A stretch of 64,000 bases of DNA from Botryosphaeria dothidea (lineage: Eukaryota > Ascomycota > Dothideomycetes > Botryosphaeriales > Botryosphaeriaceae): NCBI GenBank assembly GCA_011503125.2, contig WWBZ02000016.1:2294001-2358000 (forward strand), given 5' to 3'. A program made the translations under genes and the position numbers. The notes beneath the pieces are model-generated. The model was not told the origin of the DNA. It worked only from the letters and a program-made list of their open reading frames with translations, and searched no databases. Below, piece by piece: positions 10,167-21,457 of the stretch. Each line of letters opens with the position of its first letter. Positions within the stretch are counted from its first letter, which is position 1.

Positions 10167-10954
10167 TCAGACTTTGTCATCGTGAAAATAGAAGCTAATG
10201 TCTCTTGGCCTTTGGGTGTTTCTGCGAACAAAGTCCTCGTCGCCCGGAGGCCGCTCTGCCTTGTCGTTGCTGGTGAGCATGCTCTGCAAGCTCACACACA
10301 CGCTTTGCACATTGTGGACGGGGCTCCAGCCTTGGCGATCAAGCAGGTCGAGGCAGATGATTCCGTTGCTGTAGATATGCGGGTGTAGGGGGATGCCGAT
10401 GCTATGGGTAGGCACGGGAATGAAGACGACCTCTGGGGCTTCTAAATATAGGATCTTGGTCAGCTGGCCCTCCAAACTCTGCTGGGGAGCGCTCAGGCAT
10501 ACCGATAGGGTAGTTGTTGGGGAACTTGAACTTCAAGCGATAGGTCTGGTCGCGGTAGAGAGGATTATCATCCATTACCCGGATGTCCATAAGCCAGGTA
10601 TCGAAGTTCTCAGCCTCGACAAGTGTGATGCCTGGTGGCAAGCCCTCCTGGAGCTATAGCAGCAATGAAAAATCAGCATCCACCGTGTTGTATTCCAGAT
10701 ACAGGGCGCGTAGCAGCAGGGCTATAGCAGCAGAGGTTGCCAAGAGCAGAGAAGAAGCGGCTCATGTCTGGTCGTGAGTGGCCCACGAGCCTCCGAGGAA
10801 TCGTTGTACACGACGGGGTAACGAGTCTGGGTTGGACGGAGGCATGCGGGGCAGAAACGCACCTTAGAGAGTTCCTGTTGCGGGTAATCAGCTCCAGTGC
10901 TGGACAATCAAGAGAGGGAGTACGTACCTTGGCTAGCCTCTTGGATGCCAGCAT
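10167..10954 (-). CDS. Ubiquitin-conjugating enzyme E2, UBE2W/Ubc16 type
   Basis: Four exons: 10954-10928, 10874-10863 (only 12 nt, coding ELSK), 10653-10503 and 10441-10167. The introns are 53, 209 and 61 nt with good donors and branch sites. The sum is 465 nt, or 154 aa. The UBC fold is complete: LPPGI N-terminal strand region, FKFPNNYPIEAPEVVF, the active-site loop HPHIYSNGIICLDLL with catalytic Cys93, WSPVHNVQSVCVSLQSML, and the C-terminal RPRDISFYFHDD typical of UBE2W rather than other E2s. UBE2W enzymes attach ubiquitin to flexible protein N-termini (known for the family). The microexon is required: the alternative acceptor that lengthens exon 2 breaks the frame. The protein acts in cytosol or nucleus and the gene is probably constitutive. 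Confidence 0.93.
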
Positions 10955-12013
10955 GGTGTTTGGATAGCGCACAGCTGCGTGGTGGGGACAAGTTGGAGCT
11001 CTGACGATCGAGGATGCGGGGCAGCGTGAGGGGAGCAAGGAAGCGGTCGGCGAGAAACGACTGCGGCGGGGTGATGGCCGAAACAGCCGGGCAGAAAGCG
11101 CAGAGTAAGATGTGTTTCAGTGCAATGTAAAGTGTCGGAGCGGCTGGCACTGGCACTTGACCATCAGCCCTGCATACCAACCCGGGCAGCTGCGCCCCGC
11201 ATCACGTGCCGATAAGAAATCATATCTATTCATTCTTCTCTGCCCTTTTCTTCGACAATTTTCTTTCGTCTTCAAAACAGCCCAGAGAACATTCAGAAAT
11301 GGTCGTTTCTGGCAACAATGTCGCCCACCTTTTCAATGTTCTATCTGTGCCCTTCGCCTTCCATACTTCTTTCTCGTACTTTAGCTTTATGCTTCCTCGG
11401 AATATCCTCGCTATGATCATCACTCGGTCCCCTCATACTCGTCGCCACATGAAAGCAACCGTGCCCGTCAGTAGCGCCGCGAAGCTCTATCTTCCGAATA
11501 TCATTCTCTATGTTGGCATGCTACGTTGCGCTCCTTCGCTCATTGTAGCGCGATCGCTCGCGCTGACCTTTCGCGTTTTGGGCTTTCTATGGACCACCGC
11601 TGTAGCCTTTTCTCTTCACCGGCTACTCACATCGCAGGACCGCATGCCGTGATTCACGCTGCCAAGGGCCAATTGTACGGCTTGCCGGCAAGCCGGCTGT
11701 CACCGAAATTGACTTCATCCAATGAAATCACGGCGAATAGTCAAGTTGCGCAAACTTGCTCATCCGCAAGAGAATCCTATCAATACATCTCTTACTTTCG
11801 GGCTCTGGGCAAGCCGCAATCCTTATCCGCACAATAGCAATTCCACACAAATCTGCTCAAAATGGTCTCGGCGTGGTCTTCATGCAAGCCTGATCACAGA
11901 TGCTACTCTTGGCTGTGGCCGAAGGCAATCATAAATTGAAGCGCGATCTTGATCAGGATGCTGCAGCTCATTCGTCTTCATGGAATACCTTCTCTCCCAT
12001 TCAAACGGTCAAT
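10955..12013. other. Intergenic; one doubtful 117-aa ORF at 11299-11652
   Basis: A pyrimidine-rich leader-like stretch precedes an ATG at 11299 that opens a 117-residue hydrophobic ORF (MVVSGNNVAHLFNVLSVPFA...). It could have one or two membrane helices. No family is recognised and no intron is evident. The rest is probably the promoter of the divergent UBC gene and of the ferric reductase gene. Confidence 0.3.
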
Positions 12014-14207
12014 ATGAGGCTTACCCTTAATTTAGCTACCCTACTGATCTCGCTGCCGACTTCTCAAGCCTTCATCGGCTTGGGAATTTCTATGTACAAC
12101 CCTTCATGCGCCTTTTCCTGCCGTGCTGCCATCGCCTCAGTGCCGCTTGAATGCTCCGAACATGGCGGGACCGGCGGTCACATGGGCCATGGTTCCAGTT
12201 TGACAACTCCAGAATGCCGCGCCAGCAGTACACCATTCCTGACAACTCTCGCCTGGTGCATCAACTCAACCTGCGCAGACTTCGACGTTGACACCTGGAA
12301 GTTGGAAAGGTATTGGAGAGAAAAGGCCACTGGAGATACCCATGTCCTGCCCAAGTGGAGCTATGCAGAAGCACTGCAACAGGTTATCCAGCCTCCTGCA
12401 GGTGAATTGGACACTGAAGAAACCCTGAACTCCACCGTCATCGTACCACGCGTCTCTTGTCAAACAGAGAAGAACTCAATGGAATATTTCGAAAAGCAAG
12501 AGACTTGGCACGCAAGATACGGGTAAGTGTCCTGAATCTCTGAAATTAATCAAATTGACCGACCTCTTCCACAGTCTGGTGCTCCTAGTTACGGGATTCG
12601 CTACTCCAATTCTCTTTATACTTCTCTGCCAGGTTCCTTTTGTAAACCGCGTCTTTGACAGTATCAACCCATACATCATCTATCCATCTTTTTTTGGCAC
12701 CTACCAGGTCCAACCACTCCAATATCTTCTCGGAAACGCTCCCACAACAGGCCAGGCCATTTACGTCGTTTTGTTTGCAATTCTTAACATCATATTAACA
12801 GTTGTCAACTATCCCTCCACCCAACCCAACACATGGTTCGAAGATGCCTACCAAGAAATCATGGCATACGTTGCTAACCGCACAGGTGTCATAGCCTTTG
12901 CCGTCTTGCCACTTGTTATTCTCTTCTCTGGTAGAAACAACATCTTGCTCTGGCTTACAAACTGGTCACACTCGACATACATGCTCTTGCACCGCTGGGT
13001 TGCCCGCATCTTCGCTGTCCAAGTCATAGTACACTCAATCATCGAGCTGGTCCTCTATATCTACATGGGCTCCTACGAGGAAGAACTCATCCAACCGTAT
13101 TGGATCTGGGGCATTGTCGCAACTGTCGCCACCTGTATCATGCTTCTCACCAGCATCCTCCTTATCCGGCGTTCCTCTTACGAGCTGTTCCTCATTTTAC
13201 ACATACTCTTGGCCGTCTCCGTCATCGTCGGTTGCTGGTACCACGTCGAATATCTCTTCCAAAGGAAATGGGGCTACGAGCTCTGGCTCTACGCCGCCTG
13301 CGCTGTGTGGTTCTTCGATCGTCTCCTCCGCGTGCTCCGCATCGCGCGAAGCGGCCTCCGCAGCGCCACTGTCGTCGAAATCAGCGAGCACATCGTGCGC
13401 GTCGACATCCAGGACGTTGAGTGGTCCGCCTACCACTCCCCCATCGGCAAGAGCCTCCACGCCTACGCCTACTTCCCAACCCTCAACCCCTACCGTCCCT
13501 GGGAGAACCACCCATTCTCCATCATCCCAAACGCCATGCTCCATCCCCACACGAATTCTCCCATCACCACCCCCTCGACACCCTCAACCCACAGCACCAC
13601 CGACCCCGAGAAATCCACCACCACGCCGACACACCCGCAACCCCCCTCAACTCACTCAGGCCTGACCCTCTACATCCGCAAATCCACCACCAAGGGTCTG
13701 ACATCCCACCTGCGCCCCACCACCACCAGCACCACCACCCTCCCAACCCTCCTCGACGGACCCTACCCCTCCACCTCAGCCCCGGCAGGGCCGCGCCAAC
13801 CCGACCGCATCCTCCTCATCGCCGGTGGGATCGGCATCACGGGCGTGCTGCCCCACCTCTCCTTCGGCACCTCTTTCAACACCGACACGACCGTGGCGCT
13901 GTACTGGAGCCTCAAGGCGCGAGACGAAGGGCTGGCGCGGGACCTCAGTCCGCTCCTCGAGGACGTCCATGGGACGGGCCGAGCCGAGGTGGTCGTGAGC
14001 GTTGGGAGGAGGCTCGAGGCCGAGGGGGTGCTGGAGCGGGAGGCGGCGGCGGGGAGGCGGCGGATACGGGTTGTTGTTTGCGGGCCGGGAGGCCTGTGCG
14101 ACAGGGTGAGGGCTGGGGTGGTGGCGGTGGGGAGGACGGGGGAGGGTGAAAAAGGGAAGGAGGATCTGACGGTGTGGGATTTGGAGGTTGATGCGTTTTC
14201 GTGGTAG
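12014..14207 (+). CDS. Ferric/cupric reductase transmembrane component (FRE family)
   Basis: Exon 1 is 12014-12522, the 52-nt intron is 12523-12574 and exon 2 is 12575-14207, giving 713 aa. A signal peptide (residues 1-18) is followed by a Cys-containing extracellular segment and then the ferric-reductase membrane domain. Two His pairs with the diagnostic 13-residue spacing bind two hemes: H309/H323 (LLHRW...VIVHSI) and H379/H393 (LILHIL...WYHVE). The cytosolic part has the FAD motif HPFSI (from 482), a Pro/Thr-rich insertion, the NADPH-binding GGIGITG (587-593) and CGPGG near 672-676. The enzyme moves electrons from NADPH through FAD and heme to extracellular Fe(III) or Cu(II), usually ahead of high-affinity uptake. 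FRE genes are commonly iron- or copper-regulated, but no promoter site was identified. No ferroxidase or permease gene adjoins it. Confidence 0.93.
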
Positions 14208-14630
14208 ATTGGATTACATGTCACTTGATGAGAAACGGTTCCCTGACGAAGCCTGGTTGCCATCCAAGTGGTAGAATATGTAGCCTGCGCGTAGATGTCT
14301 ACATCCCTCTTGCTGTGAGGCCCTCAAGAACGCTCCCCTGAATTACCCACAAGCGAACCCATCAGAAAAAAAAAAGAATAGGAGAATTGAAGCCCTGAAA
14401 AAAGATGAGAGACAAGTAAACCCCGGATAGTCCTCCAGCCCTTAAACGAACAGTGCTTTTTTTTTAAAACAGCCAAAATGAAAATGGTTGATCATCCTCC
14501 CCGCCGGAACTCCTCCGACGCCTAGCATAGAAAATCAAGAGCCCCTTCCTTAAGGATTGTTTTGGGCGTGAATCAGTGACACTTCCTCCCCCTCCTTCAA
14601 GCTTCGATACCATCCCATCCTCGAATATCC
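14208..14630. other. Convergent 3' intergenic region
   Basis: Lies between the converging ferric reductase and PEX13 genes. It has A- and T-rich runs (about 14366-14410 and 14457-14466) suited to 3' ends on both strands. No gene is seen. Confidence 0.5.
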
Positions 14631-16098
14631 CTAAGATTGGAATGTGTTCTTCTGGAAACTCTCGATACCCATGTCACCAGCCTTGCCTTGGATCGGCGGT
14701 GCCTTCATCGGCACCTTCTCAGCCTCAGGCTTAACGGCACCGTTCATGGTGCCCGTACGACTGATGCCAGTGCTGCTGGTCATCGTCTGCGCCCTGCTAC
14801 CGTTCGGGCTGCCCGCCTGGCTCGCGCTCTGTATCTGGGCCTGCGGCTGGCGGCGTTGAATAGCCTCGAGATAGGGGCTGGGCAGATAACCGGTGCGGCC
14901 GTCGCGAGAACGGCAGCGCCACCACTCTGACGGGTTGCCGAGAGGATCAGTCTTGCCGAGGACAGCAACGAGATCGCCCTTCTTGACGGCGAGATCGACG
15001 CCCTGGACGTTGTTGGAGTTGTTGTCGGGAGTGAAGTCGTACAGCACGCGGCAGAACTCGAGCTTCGTTGGGTCCATCTGCTGTTGTTGATCGGCCGGCA
15101 TGGCCTCGAGACGGCGCCGTTCCTCCTCTTCTTGCGAGCGTGCCATTGCACGGATAAGCTTGCCCATCAGGTATGGCAGGCCGATGACGGTGAGCATGAA
15201 CATGATGAAGGGCTTCTTCGAAGGACGGGCCGGGGCCGGGGAGCCATCAGGCATGCGGCCATTGAAGGAATGGAAGTTCGCAGGCGTCAATTCCTTGGAT
15301 GATGCTGGCGGAGGACGGCCTGTGAGTTTTGCGATAGCGGTTCGGATCCACCGCATCAGGGTGAAAATGCCGAGCACGGAACCAAGCGTCTGCCGCAGGT
15401 TGCCAAATTGCTCTGCAACTGATACCATAGCTGATTTGCATGTCAGTTGATGCCTCGCAATGCATGGCGGGAGACTTACCGAAGAACGAGGAGTGGGTTG
15501 CCATGTATGTGCTCTCCAACATTTGGGCGAATCCACCGAACGCGCCCACAATGCTCTCAAGCATCTGAAAGGTTGCGGCTGTACTCTGACTGAAGGACTG
15601 GGTCAAGCCCTGAGGGTTGTTCGGGTCACCGGGCATGCCTCCCATGCCTCCCATGCCTCCCATGCCTCCGTACATGCCGCCACCCATTCCGTATCCGCCA
15701 TAACCGCCACCATACATGCCTCCGCCATACATCGACCTGCCGTACATGGAGCTTCCATAGCCGCCGCCGTAGCCTCCCATGCTCGAGTAGGGCGACGAGT
15801 AAGAGCTTCCGTAGCCGGTTCCGTATCCTGATCCATACGGTCGGTTCATGGTCGAGTAGTTGGAGGCGTTTTGGTTGACTGTGGAGCTGAGCGAGCTGGG
15901 GCGCGAGGGCAGGGCGGGCGGCTCAGAGGTCGAGGTGGGTGTTGCAGCGGATGCAGCGCTGGTAGGGGTCACGCCTGGAACAAAGTTAGTCCCTCTGCTG
16001 GAAGGCTTGGAGCGGGCGGCGATTTTGGGGCGATGGGACTCACCGGTCGAGGTGCCTCCAGCGCCAGCTCTCTCCCACGGCTTCGGCGGCGAAGCCAT
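14631..16098 (-). CDS. PEX13: Peroxin 13, peroxisomal docking-complex membrane protein
   Basis: Exons are 16098-16044, 15974-15480 and 15430-14631. The introns are 15975-16043 (69 nt, in frame, GTGAGT...GACTAAC...CCAG) and 15431-15479, giving 449 aa. The N-terminus begins MASPPKPWER, followed by a Ser/Thr/Pro linker and a Gly/Tyr/Met-rich region with GMYGGGYGGYGM and MGGMGGMGG. The conserved core HSSFFAMVSVAEQFGNLRQT and the LMRW segment, then the transmembrane region around FIMFMLTVIGLPYLMGKLIR, precede an SH3 domain (about 308-374: VLYDFTP...DLVAVL...EWWRCRS..GRTGYLPSPYLE). PEX13 docks the PEX5/PEX14 import receptors at the peroxisome; the YG-rich region in the family forms a pore-like meshwork. 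The first intron has no stop, so annotation pipelines may miss it. Confidence 0.95.
15637..15672. repeat. Short coding tandem repeat (CCCATGCCT)n in PEX13
   Basis: About four copies of a 9-nt unit encode the GGM repeats of the PEX13 Gly-rich region. Such tracts vary in length between strains. Confidence 0.75.
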
Positions 16099-16951
16099 CG
16101 TCTCCTCAGCGACAGGCGGGCAGGTGTCTCATGTGCTTGCTGGACGGACGTCGCAGCTGGCAGGCAGCGTCGATGGAGGGATGCGGTCGCTCGCGGTGAT
16201 GTCAAAGAAGGGCCCGGCGGCACGAGGTCGAATCTAGAGCGAAAAGCCGAGAATCTCGCCGGCAGCTTGCGAAATGCGGGGATGGCCCTTCGGCTGCACG
16301 GCGCAGCGCAACGCGGCAATAAGCTGACAGCTGTGCTCTGCAGGAAGACGACTGCCGATGACGCCTGATATGAAGGTGGACCGATGTCTCGCGGCCAAGA
16401 CGAAAGGCCTTCGACGACAGGAGCCCAGCTGCAGCGCTCGCGGGCGGCTGACCTCTCGCCCGTACCGGTATCTTGGGCGGATTGCCTCGGCTGACGGCCG
16501 CACGTCCGCCTGTGATGCCGGAAGCGAACGGTCTCGTCCCCTGCCATTCAGAATGCACGGTCGCCACATCCGCGTCGCCCTTCTCCGGACGTTGCCGTGC
16601 GAGCATATCTTCACTTCACTTCATCTTCGCACCACAATTTGGGAATGAGTAATTGGCTGTTCCTGCCCCAATTCGAACTACTGTACAGGCGCTAGCAAGG
16701 AAATGTAAGAGGGCTGCAATCCGATGATAGGTATCCCGCCCATGCCAGTCATCGACTTCGTAAAAGCTTCCCGGGCCACAACGCTCGAGGCTGAGTAGAG
16801 CACCCGCTCATTTTGAAGAGATATTAACTATACAGAAGGAGTAGATCAGCTCGTCCCACTAGAATGCGACCATGCCCAGCCTCCGTTATACACGCGTGCA
16901 ATCGCTTACCAGCTGACTCGGGAAGTTGACAGCATCGTCTCGTTGCTGCCT
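16099..16951. other. PEX13 promoter and TOS1 3' region
   Basis: GC-rich with several overlapping shadow frames (for example 15969-16547 minus), which I consider non-coding. No promoter element stands out. Confidence 0.45.
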
Positions 16952-18529
16952 CTAGAGCTGCGACATCGCGAAGACGGCCAGCTGGCCGAGAATGTTGGAC
17001 TGCTCCTCGCCGTCATCACCCATCCACTTATTGACTTGGTCTTGCGTCAGGCTGGCCGGGGCCTCAGTGCCGTCGTCCAAAACCTGGATCACGAGCTTGT
17101 CGTCGTCCAATACCGCAATGGCAGACATGTACTTGTCGAACGGACGCTCGATGTAGTGAGAGTCGCCACCGTCGAAACCAGTGTTGCCGTGGAAGGTCGA
17201 CTTCATGCGCTTGTTGCCAGGGTTGAGCACCTCGAACAAATCAAGCTCACCACAACCAGAGGCCTGGCAGTTGCAGCCATACTGGTCGGTCAAGATCTTG
17301 GCATTGAGTGTCCAGATGGCCGGCATGTTATCAGCGACATACTTGCTAGCCATTTCGTTGACAGTGCAGTGCAGACCCGAGTCGGGCATCATGAACTCGA
17401 AGTAGAAAGCCTTCTTGGTGCCACCGAAGCCATCTAAAGTTGGTCAGTAAGTGACAAAGACCACAGGCGTTGGAATAATACTTACGGAAAGCCTCGTCGC
17501 CTGGCTTGAAGTAGGCGCACTCGGTTCCAATGTCCTCAGAGCAAGGAGAATCGGTCATGATGACGAGCTCATCGGCGTTATCGAGCTCACCACCGAAGCA
17601 GGTGGAATCAGCGGCCTGAGTGTTGCTGGCGGTGCCAGCAAAGGCGAGGTTATTGCGCCACGCGGGGTGGTTAAGGAAAGTCAGGCCCTCGTTGGTCTTC
17701 GTCTCAGCGTTGTAGTACGAGATACGCTTCCACTCGCCATTGGCGTCCGAGGTATCGAGGCCGTCGTCGCCACTACCATAAGAGGTGGAAGGAGTAGCGG
17801 TAGCAGCGCTGCTGGAGGAGCTGGTGGTAGCAACGGAAGCAACACCGACGCTGAGACCGATCATACCCTGGTCAGTGCCGGACTCTGGCTCAGCCGCCGG
17901 CTCAGCCGCAGCAGTTGCACCGGTCCAGGTGTTGACCCAGGAGACGACCTGGCCGTTAATGGTGGCGGTGACCATGTCGCCAACGCCGCGCTTCTCGGCC
18001 TCGGCGTTGTCCTGAGCGTCGCGCACCTCCTTCTGGTGCTGGTGGAAGTGCTGATGACCGTGACCATGGCGGCGCTCGTGGGGGCTGGGGCGAGCAGAGC
18101 GCTTCGCCTTCCCCTTCGCGAACTTGCGCTCCTCGCTGCGCTTCTTGAGCTTGCTGGCGGAGGCATCGGCGCTGTAGGCGGCGAACGAGCGCAGCTTCAG
18201 CGGACCACGGAGGATGATACCAATCTGCGAGCAGTCAGTAAAGGCGAAGTGCGATCGAGGGAGGAAGAATCGGCGCGCACCTCCTCGTCGTAAGGCGCAA
18301 GCGGGCCGCCGTAAGACTTGGTAGCCCAGGCGCAGTCGTTCTGGCCGGCGATGTTGGTGACGGTCTCGTACTGACCAGAGCCGCCGACGCCCTTGTACAG
18401 GATGGTCTTGACGGCGGGCTCGCAGTAGGCGTTGCCAGAGTCGTCGAAGACATTGGTCTGGTCGGCACAGCCGTTGGTCATGCCAAGGACACCGGTGGTG
18501 AGGGCACCGAGAGCGAGGATTTTCTTCAT
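16952..18529 (-). CDS. TOS1: TOS1-like cell-wall protein (DUF2403 + DUF2401)
   Basis: Exons are 18529-18281, 18224-17486 and 17433-16952, with introns of 56 and 52 nt, giving 489 aa. A signal peptide (MKKILALGALTTGVLG) leads into the DUF2403 Gly-rich domain (CADQTNVFDDSGNAYCEPAV, GGPLAPYDEE, RGPLKLRSFAAYSA). Next comes a linker with dibasic KR sites and a His-rich stretch (HERRHGHGHQHFHQHQKE). Then comes a Ser/Thr/Ala segment and the DUF2401 TOS1-like glycosyl-hydrolase domain (WKRISYYNA, LTFLNHPAW, FYFEFMMPDSGLH, IWTLNAKILTDQYGCNCQ, GCGELDLFEVL, STFHGN). TOS1 proteins are extracellular wall proteins that bind and probably remodel beta-1,3-glucan. The KR sites suggest Kex2 processing. No GPI signal is seen at the C-terminus. 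Confidence 0.92.
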
Positions 18530-21457
18530 GTTGACGTTGGTGCGGAATGCGGATAGACTTCCGATTTGGGTAGGAGGATGGTCGCTGGATCGCCGCTGGC
18601 GTGCGGTTGTGGGCGCGAGCTGTGTGCGCGAAGAGAGCGTGGTGTAGAATGAGTGACTGGGTGAGCCGAAAAGAAGGAGCGGTGTCGCAGCGCCGGACGA
18701 GCAGTTGGAAAGCAGGTGAGGCAGCGGAGCGAGTGGGCGCAGTACGAACGATATATTCCCTTGTCCCCGTGGTTCGGCTGCTGTGTTTCGCGCGGCCCGA
18801 AGCAGCTTAGAGGCAACTGCTCGGCATTGGCCAACCCTGCTGCCCTTTAAATTAGAGATCTACTTGGCACCCAGGCACTGCCAGGCACCGTCTATCAGGC
18901 CAATCACGCCGTGCCGCCTCCACCACTCCGCTGACCATCGCAAGGTTGCCTCGCTGTTGCGCGCGTGCGCTGCCGGCCACTCGCTTGCTGCATCTTCCCA
19001 CCTCGCCCGCCTGCCGCTGCACCACGATGCGCGCGCTGTGCAAGCTGAACCCCCGCCAAGTGCCCAGTGCTGTGCTCAATACGTAGCAGCGCGGCAACCG
19101 GCTTAGGCACGTCTTGGACTCTTGGGATCCCCCTTCGTTTTCGCAAAACTTTTGGCCGCTGCTCTGAAACGCCGCCACAGGATTGACTTCTGGCCCCAAT
19201 TTCCATGATGCCGCGCCAGTCAGGGATACCAAGACGTCCAACACTGGATATATTTGCTCTTGGCCGTTATCCAACACGCCGCCAACACCTCACATTGCGT
19301 CGCCCGCCGAGTCCGCTATGGAGCTGCACAATTTCTTTATCGCGAGCAATCTCCGGTGTGACGACTGCGCTCTGGAAGGAAGACTGGCTTCGACAGCTTT
19401 CGCAAGCGCGCGCTGATCCAAATCACCCAGCCAGCGGTCGTAGCCGCGCCGCAGAGAAACACCGGCGTTGCTTTCCTCGGAGAACGCAGCCAGTCATCTC
19501 AGTAAGGCTGGTAGTTACACAGCATGGACGCTGACTGCGTCGTTGTTCGTCCCACGCACCGCATGTCGAACAATGGTCCGTGTCCCCTACCCGAACAGCA
19601 CGTCCTTGGTCTGTTGCCGCTGTCAGTTCTCGCTCCGGCTGTGCCCCACGGAGGAGTTGGCCCGCGTGCCTTGTGGGTGCATGCGCCAGATGGCACGACC
19701 AGATCCACGTTCCTGCGCCGGCTGCTGCCATCCTACCGAAACGCACACGCACACGCACACGCACACGCACAGTTCCTGCGTGCGGCGCAAACAAATTTTT
19801 GGCAGGGGGTTGTCAAACAAACAAAAGCAGGCGGTGTACCGTGGTGCGCGCAACCTTCGCTGCCTTGCTGTCAGCGGTGCGGTCAATGATGCAGCCGGAC
19901 AGAATAGGCAGTGTGCCTGTAGCAGAGTTGCAACAGGAAGATGTATGACAGGTAAACCGTGGCATGTATACTACCCGGCTGCTAGTGGCAGGCCTGAGGC
20001 ACGAACCGGGATGTCATCTGCGGGGGCACCCTTCTTTCAATCAATCCTACGTCCCGGGTGTATCATGATCGCATATGGCTGCCACCGAGTCATCTTCGAT
20101 CAGCTGTAGGATTCTAGATCACAGATGATGACTTCAGCCACGCGAGCTATAATCGGAAATAGGTGCTATAACATGGTACGGTCGACGTTCGCTGCCCAGA
20201 GCAAGATGCGAAAAACTCAAATTATCGAGTAGCTTCTTGGCCTCAGGTTGAGCTCAATGTTGTACAAGTAGATCAAAAAACATTCTGCAGGATGACATTC
20301 GGTGGCAAAGACGTTCACCGTCTTTTAGGTACGAGGTTATCTGATTTCGAAAAAATTATACCTCACCGTTTCAGGAATAGACTGCTCTTGATAAAGAGCT
20401 TTAGGTGCTCTCAGCCAGACGCGGTAACCTTATCAACGGCCACAGCTCGACCCAGGGATGATTGAAAAGCTTCCATGTGGCGGAGCATGTCGCACTCCCC
20501 GAGTGGCCCACCTACTTTTTCGAGCATGGCAGCTACGTGCGCGTGTGAGATATAAGTCGCCATAAGAATTCGTCATCATCCACAGCTGTTGTGCTCTGCT
20601 CCGGCCGGGGAGGATCTCCCAAATTGGAAGGTCAGCGTTTGGTTGATGTGCAAACAAGGCAGACAACAACTGAGAGCTTGATCCGTGGCCATATGCGTTC
20701 GCCACATCGGAAGTATAAGCACCAACACGATGTTGGCTGAGCCTAACATCCGTCCTGCAGAGAAAGTGGCTGCAGTTATCTCGGGGCCAAATCTTAGCTG
20801 AGTCTAATTATACCACCAACACGCGTGAGTCTGGTTGGGAGACGCAAGTAGTGCATGGAAGGCGAAGAAGACCGGAGACAGATCTATGATGAGAGTCAGC
20901 GCAAGCTCCCAAAGGTTGTAGCAGTAGACAAATATGCGTTGGTGCTTGATCAGAAGTCCGTTGCGATCATCTGGAACTAAACGCATAGCGAATAGACCAT
21001 CTATCAAGAGGTGCCAAAAGAAATAATGTTTTCGTTCATCACTAGAGCGGAATTGGGGGGTAGAAAGGGAAAATTTGACTTACCATGAGGTCGTAGCACT
21101 GCCTGCGCTACAGAGAGCGGAGCCCATTTAGACGCCTAGCTTGTGCGCAGTCTGAGACAGGGCCCTGAAGTCAGCAGATTCAGCCAGCAGAGGCATGCGC
21201 GAACATGATGAACATCGACTGCGAAACAACAGGGCGACGCGACGTGAGAAAAAGTGGTTGTGATGAAAGGGCCGAGAAACCGTTAATACGACGGTTTGAC
21301 GAGGTGTGTGCACGGACGCGGTCGGAGGAAAAAACAAGCGAGCGCCGACACACAACACCCAAGATTTTGCCGACTTCGCAAACCTTCCCTCACCAGCGAC
21401 GACAGCCTCCACCAACCCAATCTCAACAACAGACAGCCGTCTTTCAATACCGTCAAA
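18530..21457. other. Long intergenic region without recognised genes
   Basis: Nearly 3 kb. The part next to TOS1 is GC-rich promoter-like sequence. Many short frames occur on both strands (for example 19468-20109 plus) but have no domain, codon-bias sign or splice structure that I can support. It contains the CACACG minisatellite at 19741-19771. The last 150 nt hold the pyrimidine/A-rich leader of RPS13. Confidence 0.45.
19741..19771. repeat. (CACACG)n minisatellite
   Basis: About five copies of a 6-nt unit. It is purely alternating Pu/Py and so is a candidate Z-DNA-forming and length-polymorphic tract. It is not within a supported gene. Confidence 0.85.

Noticed and set aside
13421..14149. 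Plus-strand His/Pro/Arg-rich 242-aa frame
   Set aside because: It lies wholly inside the ferric reductase gene in another frame; the GC-rich composition explains its length.
19741..19771. CRISPR-like short repeats
   Set aside because: The 6-nt units are contiguous without spacers and the genome is eukaryotic; this is a simple minisatellite.
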